From Paenibacillus durus ATCC 35681 (GTDB taxonomy: Bacteria; Bacillota; Bacilli; Paenibacillales; Paenibacillaceae), in assembly GCF_000993825.1 (NCBI RefSeq), contig NZ_CP011114.1, positions 5,394,001 to 5,458,000 on the forward strand: DNA of 64,000 bases, written 5' to 3'. Under the pieces are notes generated by a model. It did not search any database, was not told where the DNA came from, and saw only the letters and a list, made by a program, of their open reading frames with translations. Below, piece by piece: positions 37,587 to 47,094 of this stretch (positions within the stretch are counted from its first letter, which is position 1; each line of letters begins with the position of its first letter). The translations under genes and the position numbers were made by a program.

Positions 37587-38678
37587 ATGGACAATGCAAA
37601 ACTGACAGTGGGTCTGGTGTACGGCGGCAAATCGGGAGAACATGAAATATCGCTGCAGACCGCTTTTGCCGTGATGAACGCTTTCGACTACGTTAAATAT
37701 GATATTCTCCCTTTTTATATTACGAAGCAGGGGTTGTGGAAGTTCGGTGAGAAGCTTGCAGCTCCGTTCAGCCATCTGGAGCAGCTTAAGCTGGAAGGAG
37801 TGCCCGGAGACACGGGCGCGGCGCTGAACGCCGTATTCAGCGGACTCGGCGGTGAAAGTGTGGTCGACGTGATGTTCCCGCTGCTTCACGGCACAAATGG
37901 AGAAGACGGAACGATTCAAGGCTTGTTCGAGATGGCTAATATTCCTTATATCGGCGCGGGAGTGCTGGCCTCGGCGGCGGGCATGGACAAAGTCGTCATG
38001 AAGAAGCTGTTCGCGGAAGCGAGGCTTGAGCAGTGCCGGTACGGTTATTTTAATGCCGCCATCTGGAAGAGCAAGAGCCACGATCTGATCGTCGGAATCG
38101 AGGATAAACTCGGCTATCCGATATTTGTGAAGCCGGCCAACCTGGGCTCCAGCGTCGGCATCTCCAAAGCCGTAGATAAGGAGAGCCTGATCAAAGCGGT
38201 TGAGACCGCCTTCCGTTACGATACCAAGGTTCTTGTCGAGGAATTCATTGAAGGGAGCGAACTGGAGGTCGGCGTGCTGGGCAATGACGAGCCCGAGGCG
38301 TCTGTTCCCGGGGAAATCGTGTCCTCCGGCGAATATTACGATTACGCGGCGAAATACATTGACGGCAAATCGCAAATACTGATTCCGGCCTCCGTCGATC
38401 CCGAAATCGCCGAACGTCTGCGGGAGATGGCGCTGGTTGCTTTCCGGGCCATTCAGGTCAGCGGCATTGCGCGGGTCGATTTCTTCCTTCGCAAATCCGA
38501 CGGCAGAATTTTGATTAACGAGATCAACACGATGCCCGGCTTCACGCCGTTCAGCATGTATCCGCTCTTGTGGCGCGAGACGGGCCTATCCTACCAGGCG
38601 CTGCTGGACCGCATGATCGCGCTCGCGTTCGAGCGGTATCAGCTTAAGCAGGGCTTGAAATATGATAACGAGCAATAA
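37587..38678 (+). CDS. ddl: D-alanine--D-alanine ligase
   Basis: Joins two D-Ala for peptidoglycan precursors. 363 residues. Motifs of the ATP-grasp fold: GGKSGEHEISLQTA at residues 11-24, FVKPANLGSSVGISK near 183, the ATP lid EEFIEGSELEVGVLG, and NEINTMPGFTPFSMYP near 312. The conserved Glu-Ser-Tyr network (EHE..S) is present. The FTPFSMYP ending fits D-Ala-D-Ala rather than D-Ala-D-Lac specificity, with moderate certainty. Ribosome site AAAGAGG. Confidence 0.95.
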   Translation: MDNAKLTVGLVYGGKSGEHEISLQTAFAVMNAFDYVKYDILPFYITKQGLWKFGEKLAAPFSHLEQLKLEGVPGDTGAALNAVFSGLGGESVVDVMFPLLHGTNGEDGTIQGLFEMANIPYIGAGVLASAAGMDKVVMKKLFAEARLEQCRYGYFNAAIWKSKSHDLIVGIEDKLGYPIFVKPANLGSSVGISKAVDKESLIKAVETAFRYDTKVLVEEFIEGSELEVGVLGNDEPEASVPGEIVSSGEYYDYAAKYIDGKSQILIPASVDPEIAERLREMALVAFRAIQVSGIARVDFFLRKSDGRILINEINTMPGFTPFSMYPLLWRETGLSYQALLDRMIALAFERYQLKQGLKYDNEQ

Positions 38679-38720
38679 TAAACAATAGGCGGATCATCCG
38701 GCCGGAAAGGAGAAGGGATT

Positions 38721-39038
38721 ATGGGATTTCAAACGGAGTTTAATTCGGTATGCAAATTCAAGAATGAGCAGGAGCTGTACGAACTGCTGGAATACGGACG
38801 CTGTAAAATGCTGAAGCAGGGGTTCCGCATCTTTCCGACCGGACAGAAGGTTATTGCCTATACGCCGGACAACATTGCCGTGGCTATCGTTAAAATCTCC
38901 GCGTCTATCGCGGAAATCAACTTCCAGGGCCATGAAGTCACTGCGGTCGAGATGGAGCTTGTCCGCAAGTTGAACGACGAAGAATCGAGAGTACAGACGG
39001 CGCTGGCCGATGAGATGTTCTTCGGGGAGCGGGAATGA
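38721..39038 (+). CDS. Conserved small protein of unknown function
   Basis: 105 residues, no recognised domain and no membrane helix or signal peptide. Predicted mixed alpha/beta; the start MGFQTEFNSVCKFKNEQEL and the segment GFRIFPTGQKVIAYTPDN are the most conserved-looking parts. AAAGGAGAAGG precedes the ATG, and its stop overlaps the start of the decayed uvsE (ATGA), so the two were one operon. I do not assign a function. Confidence 0.75.
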   Translation: MGFQTEFNSVCKFKNEQELYELLEYGRCKMLKQGFRIFPTGQKVIAYTPDNIAVAIVKISASIAEINFQGHEVTAVEMELVRKLNDEESRVQTALADEMFFGERE

Positions 39039-39685
39039 TCGTCCGCTTCGGCTATGTCGCGATGTCCACCGTCATTAAAGATTGTTCACCATCCAAGACG
39101 ATGACGCTGGCTTCATTCAGCAAGCTGCGAGACCGCGAGGCGGCGATTCGCCGCCTGGAGTCGATTGCCAGAGGCAATTTGCATAATACGCTCAGACTGC
39201 TGAGGCATAACCGGGCGCCCGGACATAAAGGTATACCGGATGACCTCGAAGCTGGTTCCGCTGGCTACCCACCCGGAGCTGCGGGATTGGAATCCGTTTG
39301 CCGCGCTGGCCGATGATTTTGCCGAAGTTGGCCGTTATATCAAGAAGAACGGGATAAGGGCGTCTTTCCATCCCGATCATTTTACTGTCCTGAGTACTCC
39401 CCGTCCCGAGGTGCTGGCCAGTTCCATACGCGATCTCCGGCATCATACGGACATGCTGCTGGCCATGGATCTTCCGGCAACGGCCAAGAACAACATTCAT
39501 ATCGGCGGAGCCTACGGGGATAAGTCTTCGGCGGCGGAGCGGTTCGTTCAGCACTTCCGGGGGCTCTCGAAGCCAAGGCGAAGGATGGGGCGCTGTTTGG
39601 GCTAATGAAGACGCTTAAAGGACTGGAAGGTATAGAAAGCGGAATCACCGTCCTTGACGGAGCAAGCATCATTATCGAGGCATAG
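39035..39685 (+). pseudogene. uvsE: Decayed UV-damage endonuclease uvsE
   Basis: The N-terminus (VRFGYVAMSTVIKDCSPSKT) and middle (SFHPDHFTVLSTPRPEVL, NIHIGGAYGDKSSAAERF) are UvsE, the UV damage endonuclease of dual-incision repair. The gene is broken twice. Near 39221 one extra C shifts the frame: dropping it joins HNRAPD to IKVYRMTSKLVPL. Near 39560-39575 the frame changes again and roughly a third of the protein is missing: the sequence jumps from the RFVQHFR segment to EAKAKDGALFGLMK and the normal C-terminus DGASIIIEA. The deleted stretch would carry metal ligands, so the gene should be inactive. Sequencing error cannot explain the deletion. Confidence 0.88.
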
Positions 39686-39784
39686 ATTTATGTCTTGTCT
39701 GACTTGATAAGTGGCCGCAAATGAGGTACTTTGAAGGAAACTTTGATTTATCCGCAAAATTTAACAATTAAAGGAGCAGATAAA

Positions 39785-40555
39785 ATGGGAGAACTGCTGA
39801 CCGGAAAAAATATTGTTGTGATGGGCGTGGCGAACGATCGCAGCATCGCCTGGGCGATTGCCAAAAGCCTGTCGGAACAAGGAGCGCGCCTTGCCTTTAC
39901 ATATGAAAGCGAACGTGTGGAAGGACGGGTGCGCAAGCTGGCCGAGACTATTCCCGGTTCAGTGATTCTGCCGTGCAACGTTACGGTTGATGAGGAGATC
40001 GACAAGCTGGCGGAGGATCTGAAAGAGAGCTTTGGCGTGCTGCACGGCATTGTGCACAGCATCGCCTTCGCCAAAGGAGAGGACCTCGAAGGCCGCTTTG
40101 CCGACACTTCGCGCTCGGGCTTTGCGCTGGCGCATGATATCAGCGCCTACTCGCTGGTTGCGGTCGCCCAGCGGCTGCATCCTCTCATGACCGAGGGCGG
40201 CTCCATTATCACCATGACGTATATGGGCGCGGAGCGCGTCATGCGCAATTATAACGTAATGGGTGTGGCGAAAGCGGCGCTTGAGGCTTCGGTGCGCTAT
40301 CTGGCGAGCGACCTCGGTCCGGACAACATCCGGGTGAACGCCGTATCGGCCGGACCGATCCGCACCTTGGCTGCCAAAGGCATCAGCGATTTCAACTCGA
40401 TTCTGCGTATCGTGGAGGAGAAGGCGCCGCTTCGGCGCACTACGGATACCGCTGAGGTCGGCGATACGGCGATGTTCCTGATGAGCCATCTGTCACGCGG
40501 GATTACCGGAGAAGTAATTTATGTAGACGGTGGATATCACATCATCGGAGGTTAG
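39785..40555 (+). CDS. fabI: Enoyl-[acyl-carrier-protein] reductase (NADH), FabI
   Basis: Final reduction of fatty-acid elongation and the triclosan target. 256 residues. The nucleotide fold reads VVMGVANDRSIAWAIA; the SDR-type active site is TYMGAERVMRNYNVMGVAKAAL split as Y-x6-K (YNVMGVAK, near residue 158); substrate loop SAGPIRTLAAKGI. The ATG at 39785 follows AAAGGAG by 8 bases; the frame to 39731 is unused leader. An AGGTACT half-site upstream is too incomplete to call a FapR box. Monocistronic. Confidence 0.95.
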   Translation: MGELLTGKNIVVMGVANDRSIAWAIAKSLSEQGARLAFTYESERVEGRVRKLAETIPGSVILPCNVTVDEEIDKLAEDLKESFGVLHGIVHSIAFAKGEDLEGRFADTSRSGFALAHDISAYSLVAVAQRLHPLMTEGGSIITMTYMGAERVMRNYNVMGVAKAALEASVRYLASDLGPDNIRVNAVSAGPIRTLAAKGISDFNSILRIVEEKAPLRRTTDTAEVGDTAMFLMSHLSRGITGEVIYVDGGYHIIGG

Positions 40556-40638
40556 CAAGCGGGCCGGACGGCAGGTCCCCGCGAGCTGCGAAGGATCGCT
40601 GGACCCGGCTATCAAGTTGAAGAAAGCGGAGTGAAGAG

Positions 40639-41517
40639 ATGAGTTCTTTAAATCCTAATAGCAGTAACGAGCGGGAACCGTATGTCGTATCCAGCAAAGG
40701 TTATACGGCGGTAGCCATCAATGCGGCGGCCAAAGCCGGAGAATATATCAAGAGCAGACAAGGAACAGTAAAGGAACTGGGAACGAAGTCATCGGCGCGT
40801 GATCTGGTGACGGAAGTGGATAAAGGCGCAGAGCAGATGATCCGCAGACTTGTGATGACGCACTATCCCGATCATGCTTTTCTGGGTGAGGAAGGAGTCG
40901 AGCCGGGAGCCAATGCCGTAACCGCCGCGCTGGAGGAGCTTAAAGACAACGAGTACCTCTGGATCGTCGACCCGGTGGACGGAACAACTAACTTCGTGCA
41001 CGGTTTTCCCTTCTACGCGGTATCCATCGCGCTTGCCGTACGCGGCGAATTGACGGTTGGCGTCATTTATGATCCGGTGCGCGATGAAATGTTTGTGGCT
41101 GAAAAAGGAAAAGGCGCTTACGTGCATGGCGTCAAGACTGCCGTCTCTTCGGAAGCCACGCTTGACGACAGTCTAATTGCCATTGGCTTTCCGCCGGACC
41201 GGCAGTTTGCCCAGCCGACCAATCTGGCCGCCTTCCAGAACATCCTGCCAAAAGTCCGCGGCGTCCGCGCCGGGGGGTCCGCAGCTCTACATCTGGCTTA
41301 TGTGGCCGCAGGAAGGGTCAGCGCTTACTATGAAGCGGGTCTAAGTCCTTGGGACTGCGCCGCCGGTGTGCTGCTGGTCAAAGAATCGGGCGGAGTGGTT
41401 ACTGATATGCGGGGTGAGCCGTACCATATCGGCACACGCCACATCGTGGCTTCCAACGGGCATATTCACGAAGACGTTCTAGCTTCCCTGAAAGAAGCGG
41501 GAGCGACCGGATTCTAG
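40639..41517 (+). CDS. Inositol monophosphatase family phosphatase
   Basis: 292 residues, Mg-dependent sugar-phosphate phosphatase (SuhB/YktC type). Metal motifs: FLGEEGVE near residue 75, DPVDGTTNFVHGFPFYAVS near 112-130, and SPWDCAAGVLLVKESGG near 232. The ~30-residue Ser/Asn-rich N-terminal extension is longer than usual. Substrate could be inositol-phosphate, or NADP or fructose bisphosphate in related members. Ribosome site CGGAGTGAAGAG. A small unknown gene follows after 27 bases. Confidence 0.9.
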   Translation: MSSLNPNSSNEREPYVVSSKGYTAVAINAAAKAGEYIKSRQGTVKELGTKSSARDLVTEVDKGAEQMIRRLVMTHYPDHAFLGEEGVEPGANAVTAALEELKDNEYLWIVDPVDGTTNFVHGFPFYAVSIALAVRGELTVGVIYDPVRDEMFVAEKGKGAYVHGVKTAVSSEATLDDSLIAIGFPPDRQFAQPTNLAAFQNILPKVRGVRAGGSAALHLAYVAAGRVSAYYEAGLSPWDCAAGVLLVKESGGVVTDMRGEPYHIGTRHIVASNGHIHEDVLASLKEAGATGF

Positions 41518-41544
41518 CATATACAGAAGGAGGCATGGCTTAGG

Positions 41545-41862
41545 GTGAACGGGAAGGAAGATCTGGAACGTCGCTTGAGCGAGATGCTGACCGAAGGCGA
41601 ACTTGCGCAAAGCAGCCGCGAAGCGGGACAGCGCCATTCCATATCGCCGAAATACGAAATACGCATTCAGACCGCGCTTGATCCGATTGTGGAAGAGATT
41701 TACCGGTATCGGGAAATGGCGCAGGAGCTGGACGACAGATATGACAAATATCTGGAACGGACGCAGACAAAAGAACGGAAAGATGCCTCATCAGATCCGA
41801 TTTCCAGCACGGCTTCCGATACGCCTGCGGACGGGAAGGAGCTTTCCAAAGGCGGCGAATAG
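41545..41862 (+). CDS. Small charged protein of unknown function
   Basis: 105 residues, strongly charged and mostly predicted helical (DLERRLSEML; IYRYREMAQELDDRYDKYLE), probably coiled-coil. The C-terminal 30 residues are low-complexity Ser/Lys/Asp. No domain recognised. The GTG start is supported by AGAAGGAGG 11 bases upstream. It follows the IMPase gene closely and ends before a terminator, so it is likely co-transcribed. Confidence 0.65.
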   Translation: MNGKEDLERRLSEMLTEGELAQSSREAGQRHSISPKYEIRIQTALDPIVEEIYRYREMAQELDDRYDKYLERTQTKERKDASSDPISSTASDTPADGKELSKGGE

Positions 41863-41926
41863 AATAACCGGAGCCACGGCTGTGAACGGGTATGCGGGAC
41901 CTTAGCCGGTGCATTTATAACATAAC

Positions 41927-41966
41927 AGAGTCCAGGGACGTGTCGCAGCGGAACTGGGCTCTTTTT
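41927..41966 (+). terminator. Terminator after the IMPase operon
   Basis: AGAGTCCAG pairs with CTGGGCTCT (one G-T) followed by TTTTTAT. Confidence 0.75.
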
Positions 41967-42118
41967 ATCATACTAAAGCTCCAAGAGAAGCGTCCTGTGA
42001 TGCCGCAGCCCGCCTGCGGCATATTTGGAGTGGCGGCGCCAAGTCTACCTTTATAGGAATCCGACCGAATGATAGAATGAAATAAATGGAAGTGCCAGTA
42101 CAGACTTGGAGGGATATA

Positions 42119-43399
42119 ATGATCGATTTGCGGAACAAATGGACAGCCGCCGCAATCTGCTTGCTGCTCGTAACCATGCTGCTGGGCCCGGGAGTCCAGG
42201 GCGCTTCGGCAGCCGCTGCGGAAGCGGCGCAGCCTGATGTTGTCAGTATCGTGACGCTGGGGGACTCCATTACAGCCGGCTATGAACCGGGCATGAATCT
42301 AAGCTCCCAGCCTTACGGTTACGCGGAACGCCTGCTTGAGCAGGCATGGTTTGACGGGAAGCGCGCGACGCTGGGCAACTATGGGATTCTGGGACTGACA
42401 ACGGCCGGGTTTCGAAACTATACAGCGGCGATTAAGGATAGTACGGCCATTACCGCTGATAGCATCCAGCCCGGTATTGCCGATCCGCGTCTGGACTCGT
42501 TTGCGGCGAAGGCTGCGCAGACCAAAGCCGATATTGCGGGGGCAAAGCTGATTACAATCACGATCGGCGGCAATGATGTGAGAAGTCTGCTGCAGCAAGC
42601 CAAGGATATGTCAGATGCCGATCTAAAGGCTCGTGTGCAAGAGCTGCTGACCGCTTACAAGACCAACGTCACCGCCGCGCTGGAGAACTTGAGAGCGGTC
42701 AACCCGAATGCGACGATCATCATTGCGGACCAGTACCAGCCCGTTCCGCAGCTGTATGCCGGTCAGAGCTACGCGAAGTTGATGGGCGCTGCTGAAAGTT
42801 TTACGCAAGCGGCCGATAGTCTGACGGCAGGCCTGACCCGAAGCGACGCACCGGTGCTTGTCGCTCATGTTGCATCCCGTTTTGCAGGCCAGGAGGGATC
42901 GCTGTCGCATATTATCGCGGACTCCGATTTTCATCCGACCCAGCTTGGTTATGAGACCATCGCCAAGGTGTTCGCCGAATTGATATGGGGTTACTACCGT
43001 GTACCTACCAATTCTCTGACTCCCTCCGCTTCGCAGCGGCCGATGACGATTGTCGTTAACAGGGCCGAGCTGATGAATACGCCCAACAAGCCGATTGTTC
43101 GGGGCGGACAGAATTTCCTGGCGCTGGCGGATGTGCTGAAGGCGATGGGAGCAAGCGGAAAATGGGACAACAAGACCGCAAGCGCGACGATAACGTATGG
43201 AGGCCGGACGGTGGTCATTACGATCGGCTCCAAGACGATACAGGTTAACGGACAAAAGATCGCGATAGACAGCCCGGCCTTTTTACAAAAGACTGGAAAG
43301 GAAGTCAAAACGTACTTGCCTCTGGCCGCTCTGGCCACGGGTCTGGGCTTCGATGTGGAGTACAGCGCGCAGCTGCGTACCGCTTTTATCAATCCTTAA
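42119..43399 (+). CDS. Secreted SGNH/GDSL esterase with copper-amine-oxidase-like tail
   Basis: 426 residues. A signal peptide is plain (basic start, hydrophobic AAAICLLLVTMLLGPG, cleavage near ASA-AAA at ~34). The SGNH hydrolase domain has block I VTLGDSITAGYEPG, block III GGNDVR and block V DFHPTQLGYE. From residue ~300 a copper amine oxidase N-domain-like beta module (LADVLKAMGASGKWDN; LAALATGLGFDVEY) follows, common in Paenibacillus surface proteins as a wall-associating module. Likely an extracellular deacylase of cell-wall polymer or lipid. GGAGGG precedes the ATG at 42119. Confidence 0.88.
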   Translation: MIDLRNKWTAAAICLLLVTMLLGPGVQGASAAAAEAAQPDVVSIVTLGDSITAGYEPGMNLSSQPYGYAERLLEQAWFDGKRATLGNYGILGLTTAGFRNYTAAIKDSTAITADSIQPGIADPRLDSFAAKAAQTKADIAGAKLITITIGGNDVRSLLQQAKDMSDADLKARVQELLTAYKTNVTAALENLRAVNPNATIIIADQYQPVPQLYAGQSYAKLMGAAESFTQAADSLTAGLTRSDAPVLVAHVASRFAGQEGSLSHIIADSDFHPTQLGYETIAKVFAELIWGYYRVPTNSLTPSASQRPMTIVVNRAELMNTPNKPIVRGGQNFLALADVLKAMGASGKWDNKTASATITYGGRTVVITIGSKTIQVNGQKIAIDSPAFLQKTGKEVKTYLPLAALATGLGFDVEYSAQLRTAFINP

Positions 43400-43464
43400 A
43401 TATATTAATGATTAAGCAAGCGCGCATTAAAAGTTCATCAAGTGAAGCAAAGGTGGAGAGAACG

Positions 43465-44070
43465 GTGTCTGAAGCAAAGTTTACTCAGGATTATGTGATT
43501 ACGATGGATGATATTGTAAGAGAGGGGCATCCGGCGCTTCGGACCGTTACGGAGCCGGTTAAGCTGCCTTTGACAGAGGAAGACCGCGAAACGCTGCTGT
43601 GCATGCTGCAGTTTCTGAAGAACAGCCAGGATGAGGAGGTGGCGGCCAAGTATAAGCTGCGCTCCGGAGTAGGGCTCTCGGCCAATCAGATTGGGCTGAA
43701 TAAGCGGATGTTCGTCATGTTTACCCAGGATGAGTACGGCACAGTGATCGAGCACGCCCTGGTCAATCCCAAAATCGTCAGCCATTCTTTAGCGATGGTC
43801 TATTTGCCGGATTGCGAAGGCTGCCTGTCGGTCGACCGTCCGGTTCAGGGCTTTGTTCCGAGATATGAATCGGTCAAGGTAAAAGCCTATGATTTTGCGG
43901 CGGGCAAAGAGGTCCAGCTTCGGTTCAAGGGCTATACGGCGATTGTCATTCAGCATGAGATGGACCATCTTGACGGGATCATGTTCTACGACCGGATCGA
44001 GAAAGAGAATCCGTTCAAGCTGCCGCAGGGCGTTTCAATTCGCAGTCTGTATGACCGGAACGGAGAATAA
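43465..44070 (+). CDS. def: Peptide deformylase
   Basis: Removes the formyl group from nascent proteins. 201 residues. Motif 1 GVGLSANQIGLN, motif 2 EGCLSVDRPV, motif 3 QHEMDHLDGIMF supply the metal Cys and two His; the insertion between motifs marks the type 2 (Gram-positive) enzyme. I favour the GTG at 43465, with GGTGGAGAG just upstream, over an ATG at 43408 with no ribosome site. A weak hairpin terminator follows. Confidence 0.93.
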   Translation: MSEAKFTQDYVITMDDIVREGHPALRTVTEPVKLPLTEEDRETLLCMLQFLKNSQDEEVAAKYKLRSGVGLSANQIGLNKRMFVMFTQDEYGTVIEHALVNPKIVSHSLAMVYLPDCEGCLSVDRPVQGFVPRYESVKVKAYDFAAGKEVQLRFKGYTAIVIQHEMDHLDGIMFYDRIEKENPFKLPQGVSIRSLYDRNGE

Positions 44071-44325
44071 CACTGAAATAAATGATCTAGAAATGAATGA
44101 TTTTCTGTAAAAAAGTGCACATTATGAGTCAAGGCGGCTGAAGCTTGCGTAACCGAAAGCGGCGGCCGCTTTTCTTATGCGTTCATTCGGTGGGAAAAAA
44201 GGGCTGCGGCAAGGTATAAGTATCGCAAGCGGAAGTGAATCCAACCGCTCTGGCGGACTGTTCCCGGCCTTGTGAGCCGTTAGCGGCGCCGCTGGCTTGG
44301 GACTGCCCACTGCCCCGCCGCACAT
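44071..44325. other. Intergenic region after def
   Basis: AAAGCGG pairs with CCGCTTT at 44157-44173 before TTCTT, a probable weak terminator for def. The remainder has no convincing coding frame or repeat. Confidence 0.45.
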
Positions 44326-44367
44326 CAAAAAGCCGTTCAAAGACAACAGTATCTGTCTTTGAACGGC
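44326..44367 (-). terminator. Terminator of hemL
   Basis: GCCGTTCAAAGACA pairs perfectly with TGTCTTTGAACGGC (14 bp) and is followed by TTTTTG on the minus strand. Confidence 0.9.
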
Positions 44368-44369
44368 GT

Positions 44370-44406
44370 ATATCTTGAAATAGAAAACTGTATAAGCTTC
44401 GCGTTA
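44370..44406 (+). repeat. Dispersed repeat, partial copy D
   Basis: TATCTTGAAATAGAAAACTGTATAAGCTTCG matches only the first third of copies A-C (CTTGAAATAAGAC..TATAAGCTTC), then diverges. It abuts the hemL stop codon. Either a truncated copy or chance resemblance of a short segment; listed in pieces because only about 30 bases match. Confidence 0.45.
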
Positions 44407-44408
44407 GC

Positions 44409-45725
44409 TTATCTTTCTTCCTTCATCGCGCGGAAGGAGGCTTCCGCCGCTTCCAGGGTGGCATCGATGTCTTCGTCGGTGTGGGCCGTGGTCAGGAACC
44501 ACGCTTCGAACTTCGAAGGCGCCAGATTGATGCCGCGGTTCAGCATATGGCGGAAGAAGCTGCCGAATGCTTCGCCGTCGGTATCCTGAGCCTCGTCGTA
44601 ATCGGTGACAGGATGGTCGCAGAAATGGGTGGAGAAGGCGCCGCGGATGCGGTTGATCGTCAGCGGAATGCCGTGACGGTCCGCCGATTCTTTCAGTCCG
44701 TCCGTCAAGCGGATAGCCAACCGCTCCATTTCCTCGTATATGCCTGCACCCTGGAGCACTTCCAGGCAGGCGATGCCCGCCGAGATGGATGCGGGATTTC
44801 CCGCCATCGTGCCGGCCTGATAAGCCGGTCCGAGCGGCGCGACCTGATCCATTATCTCCTTGCGGCCGCCATAGGCTCCTATTGGCAGGCCGCCGCCGAA
44901 GATTTTGCCCATCGCCGTCAGATCGGGGATGATCTGATCATGGTTGTCCAGTCCGGCGTAGGTCTGGGCGCCGCCGTAGTGGAAACGGAAATTGGTAATC
45001 ACCTCGTCGTAGATGACGAGCGAGCCATTGTCATGTGCCAGTTTGCACATGCCTTCAAGAAACCCGGGCTTCGGCATAACCATGCCGAAGTTGCCGACGA
45101 TCGGCTCGACCATGACGGCGGCGACATCGTCGCCCCATTTGTTCAGCGCTTCGCGCAGCCCGTCCAGATTGTTGAACGGCACGGTAATGACTTCGTGCGC
45201 GATGCTTACCGGAATGCCGGCGCTATCGGGAATGCCCAGCGTGGACGGGCCGGAGCCCGCAGCGACCAGCACCAGATCGGAGTGGCCGTGGTAGCAGCCG
45301 GCGAACTTGATGATCTTGGTCCGGCCGGTGAACGCCCGGGCGACCCGGATCGTCGACATGACGGCTTCGGTACCGGAATTGACGAACCGGACTTTGTCGA
45401 GTGAAGGTATGGCTTCCTTGATCATTTTGGCGAGGGTAATCTCGAGCGCCGTCGGGGTTCCGTACAGCACACCGTTCTCCGCCGCCTTTGTAATGGCAGC
45501 GGTAATATGCGGATGGGCGAACCCGGTAATAACGGGACCGAAGGCCGCGAGATAATCGATGTAGCGATTGCCGTCCTCGTCCCAGAAATGGGCGCCGGAG
45601 GCGCGCTTCATGAAGACGGGCGCTCCGCCGCCAACCGCCTTGAAGGATCTGGAGGGGCTGTTTACGCCTCCGACGATGTGCTGGAGCGCTTCCTGGTACA
45701 GCTGTTCTGAATTGGAACGATTCAT
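44409..45725 (-). CDS. hemL: Glutamate-1-semialdehyde 2,1-aminomutase
   Basis: Forms 5-aminolevulinate in tetrapyrrole synthesis by the C5 pathway. 438 residues. The N-terminal [18 protein letters not shown] is the substrate loop, the PLP lysine is in [18 protein letters not shown] (near 270), and QAGTMAGNP follows. AAAGGATG lies 9 bases before the ATG at 45725; the frame upstream to 46007 is not coding. It stands apart from other hem genes, as do the second copies (GsaB) in Bacillus, so a paralogue elsewhere is possible. Confidence 0.94.
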   Translation of the reverse strand: MNRSNSEQLYQEALQHIVGGVNSPSRSFKAVGGGAPVFMKRASGAHFWDEDGNRYIDYLAAFGPVITGFAHPHITAAITKAAENGVLYGTPTALEITLAKMIKEAIPSLDKVRFVNSGTEAVMSTIRVARAFTGRTKIIKFAGCYHGHSDLVLVAAGSGPSTLGIPDSAGIPVSIAHEVITVPFNNLDGLREALNKWGDDVAAVMVEPIVGNFGMVMPKPGFLEGMCKLAHDNGSLVIYDEVITNFRFHYGGAQTYAGLDNHDQIIPDLTAMGKIFGGGLPIGAYGGRKEIMDQVAPLGPAYQAGTMAGNPASISAGIACLEVLQGAGIYEEMERLAIRLTDGLKESADRHGIPLTINRIRGAFSTHFCDHPVTDYDEAQDTDGEAFGSFFRHMLNRGINLAPSKFEAWFLTTAHTDEDIDATLEAAEASFRAMKEER

Positions 45726-45787
45726 TAATGGGTCATCCTTTCGGCTTAGTGTTCTTGCTGAGCTCATATTTGGGTGAAAGCGCGTCA

Positions 45788-45820
45788 ACGGGCGGAAGGC
45801 GCGATCCGCCGTCCGCCCGT
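45788..45820. terminator. Hairpin between the LCP gene and hemL
   Basis: ACGGGCGGA pairs with TCCGCCCGT. No T-run follows on the minus strand, so termination of the LCP transcript here is uncertain; mRNA stabilisation is another option. Confidence 0.35.
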
Positions 45821-45918
45821 GAGGGGCAATGCCTATTATGCTGTCTGCCGTATGACGGCTTATATCGTCCTTTCCGAAGCTGAGCCGCCATAGGGAGGCG
45901 CACAGCTCCGAAAGAAAT

Positions 45919-46965
45919 TTACTGTCCGGCTGCGGCAGCGGCAGCGGACGATGCGGATGGAGAAGCCGCCGGCACTGGCTCGGTTTTGTTAAGCGTCTCC
46001 TGCACAAACTCTTTCAGTCTGTCCGGGTCGCGGATGTCGAGCACGGAGCCGAGCTTGCCCGCATTTCTTTCTTCCAGCAGATTGGACGGCGGGATCTGTT
46101 CACTTCCAGCTACGCTGCTGTCATACCCTACGCTCGCCAGCTTCCACATATCGTTCACCGACAGGTTCGTGTCGATATAGGGGCTGACCTGTGACAGAAT
46201 ACCTGGAAGCTTAACAAGCGAAGTGGTGCTCTTGAGCTTGTCCGCTACGGCGCTAAGGAAAGCGCGCTGACGCTGCGTACGCGTATAATCCGAGGTGGCG
46301 TCATGGCGGAAACGGACATACTGGAGCGCCTTGTTGCCGTCAAGGTGCTGATAGCCTTTTTTCAGATCGATATCGTACACTGGGCCATCAGCTATGGTCT
46401 TCCAGACCATGTCCTTTTCGACCGTGTAGTCGATGCCGCCGACCGCATCAATAAGCTTGATAAAGCCCTGAAAGTCGGTGTAGACGTAATATTGAATCGG
46501 AATCCCGAGCAGATCGCCGACGGTCTGCATCGCCGTATTGGGACCGTAGATAATGGCGGTATTCACACGATTTTTGTCATGACCTTCGATCGATACGTAA
46601 GTATCCCGAAGGATGGAGAAGACGTGAGCCTTCTTCTTTACCGGATCGAGAGAGACCACCAGCATCGTGTCCGAGCGGGGGATTTCACCCTTTTTTACGC
46701 CGCGCGCATCGACACCCATCAGCAGGATATTAACGGGTTCCGTTCCCTCCCATTTCGGAGGATCGGGCGTATCAGCGTCTACCGTTTCCACATTTGCGAA
46801 TGGAGAATCATTGCCCTGCTTCTGCATGCTGTTAAGACCTTGGTAGATGGATGTGAAAAAATATACGGCTCCTCCGGCCAGAAGCAGAAGGAGGATCATC
46901 AGGATCCGAACCAGAGTTTTCTTCGATTTTCCCTTCTTGGCGTGTCTTTTCGACCTTGGCGGCAT
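45919..46965 (-). CDS. LytR-CpsA-Psr family ligase
   Basis: 348 residues. Cytosolic basic tail, one membrane helix ([20 protein letters not shown], near 20-40), then the extracellular LCP domain: [33 protein letters not shown] and the arginine-containing LQYVRFRHD. These enzymes attach teichoic acids or other anionic polymers to peptidoglycan. The C-terminal ~20 residues are Ala/Ser-rich. AAAGGAAGAG precedes the ATG at 46965; the longer frame overlaps the bcp start region and is rejected. Divergent from bcp. Confidence 0.9.
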   Translation of the reverse strand: MPPRSKRHAKKGKSKKTLVRILMILLLLLAGGAVYFFTSIYQGLNSMQKQGNDSPFANVETVDADTPDPPKWEGTEPVNILLMGVDARGVKKGEIPRSDTMLVVSLDPVKKKAHVFSILRDTYVSIEGHDKNRVNTAIIYGPNTAMQTVGDLLGIPIQYYVYTDFQGFIKLIDAVGGIDYTVEKDMVWKTIADGPVYDIDLKKGYQHLDGNKALQYVRFRHDATSDYTRTQRQRAFLSAVADKLKSTTSLVKLPGILSQVSPYIDTNLSVNDMWKLASVGYDSSVAGSEQIPPSNLLEERNAGKLGSVLDIRDPDRLKEFVQETLNKTEPVPAASPSASSAAAAAAGQ

Positions 46966-47094
46966 TCTCGCTCTTCCTTTCACATTTGCATTCCCTACAT
47001 TATAATTTCTTTTATGGATACAATCAATTGTACACCCCGTGGGCCATATAACGCCCAGAACAGCCATAAACCTAATTAGAGGAGTGCATGAATT

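Noticed and set aside
39700..39784. FapR operator before fabI
   Set aside because: Only an AGGTACT half-site is visible; the inverted second half is absent.
42119..43399. Copper amine oxidase activity for the GDSL protein
   Set aside because: Only the N-domain-like module is present; there is no catalytic oxidase domain, and such modules are common wall-associated add-ons.
45726..46007. N-terminal extension of hemL
   Set aside because: Arg/Pro-rich residues unlike any aminomutase; a good ribosome site precedes the ATG at 45725.
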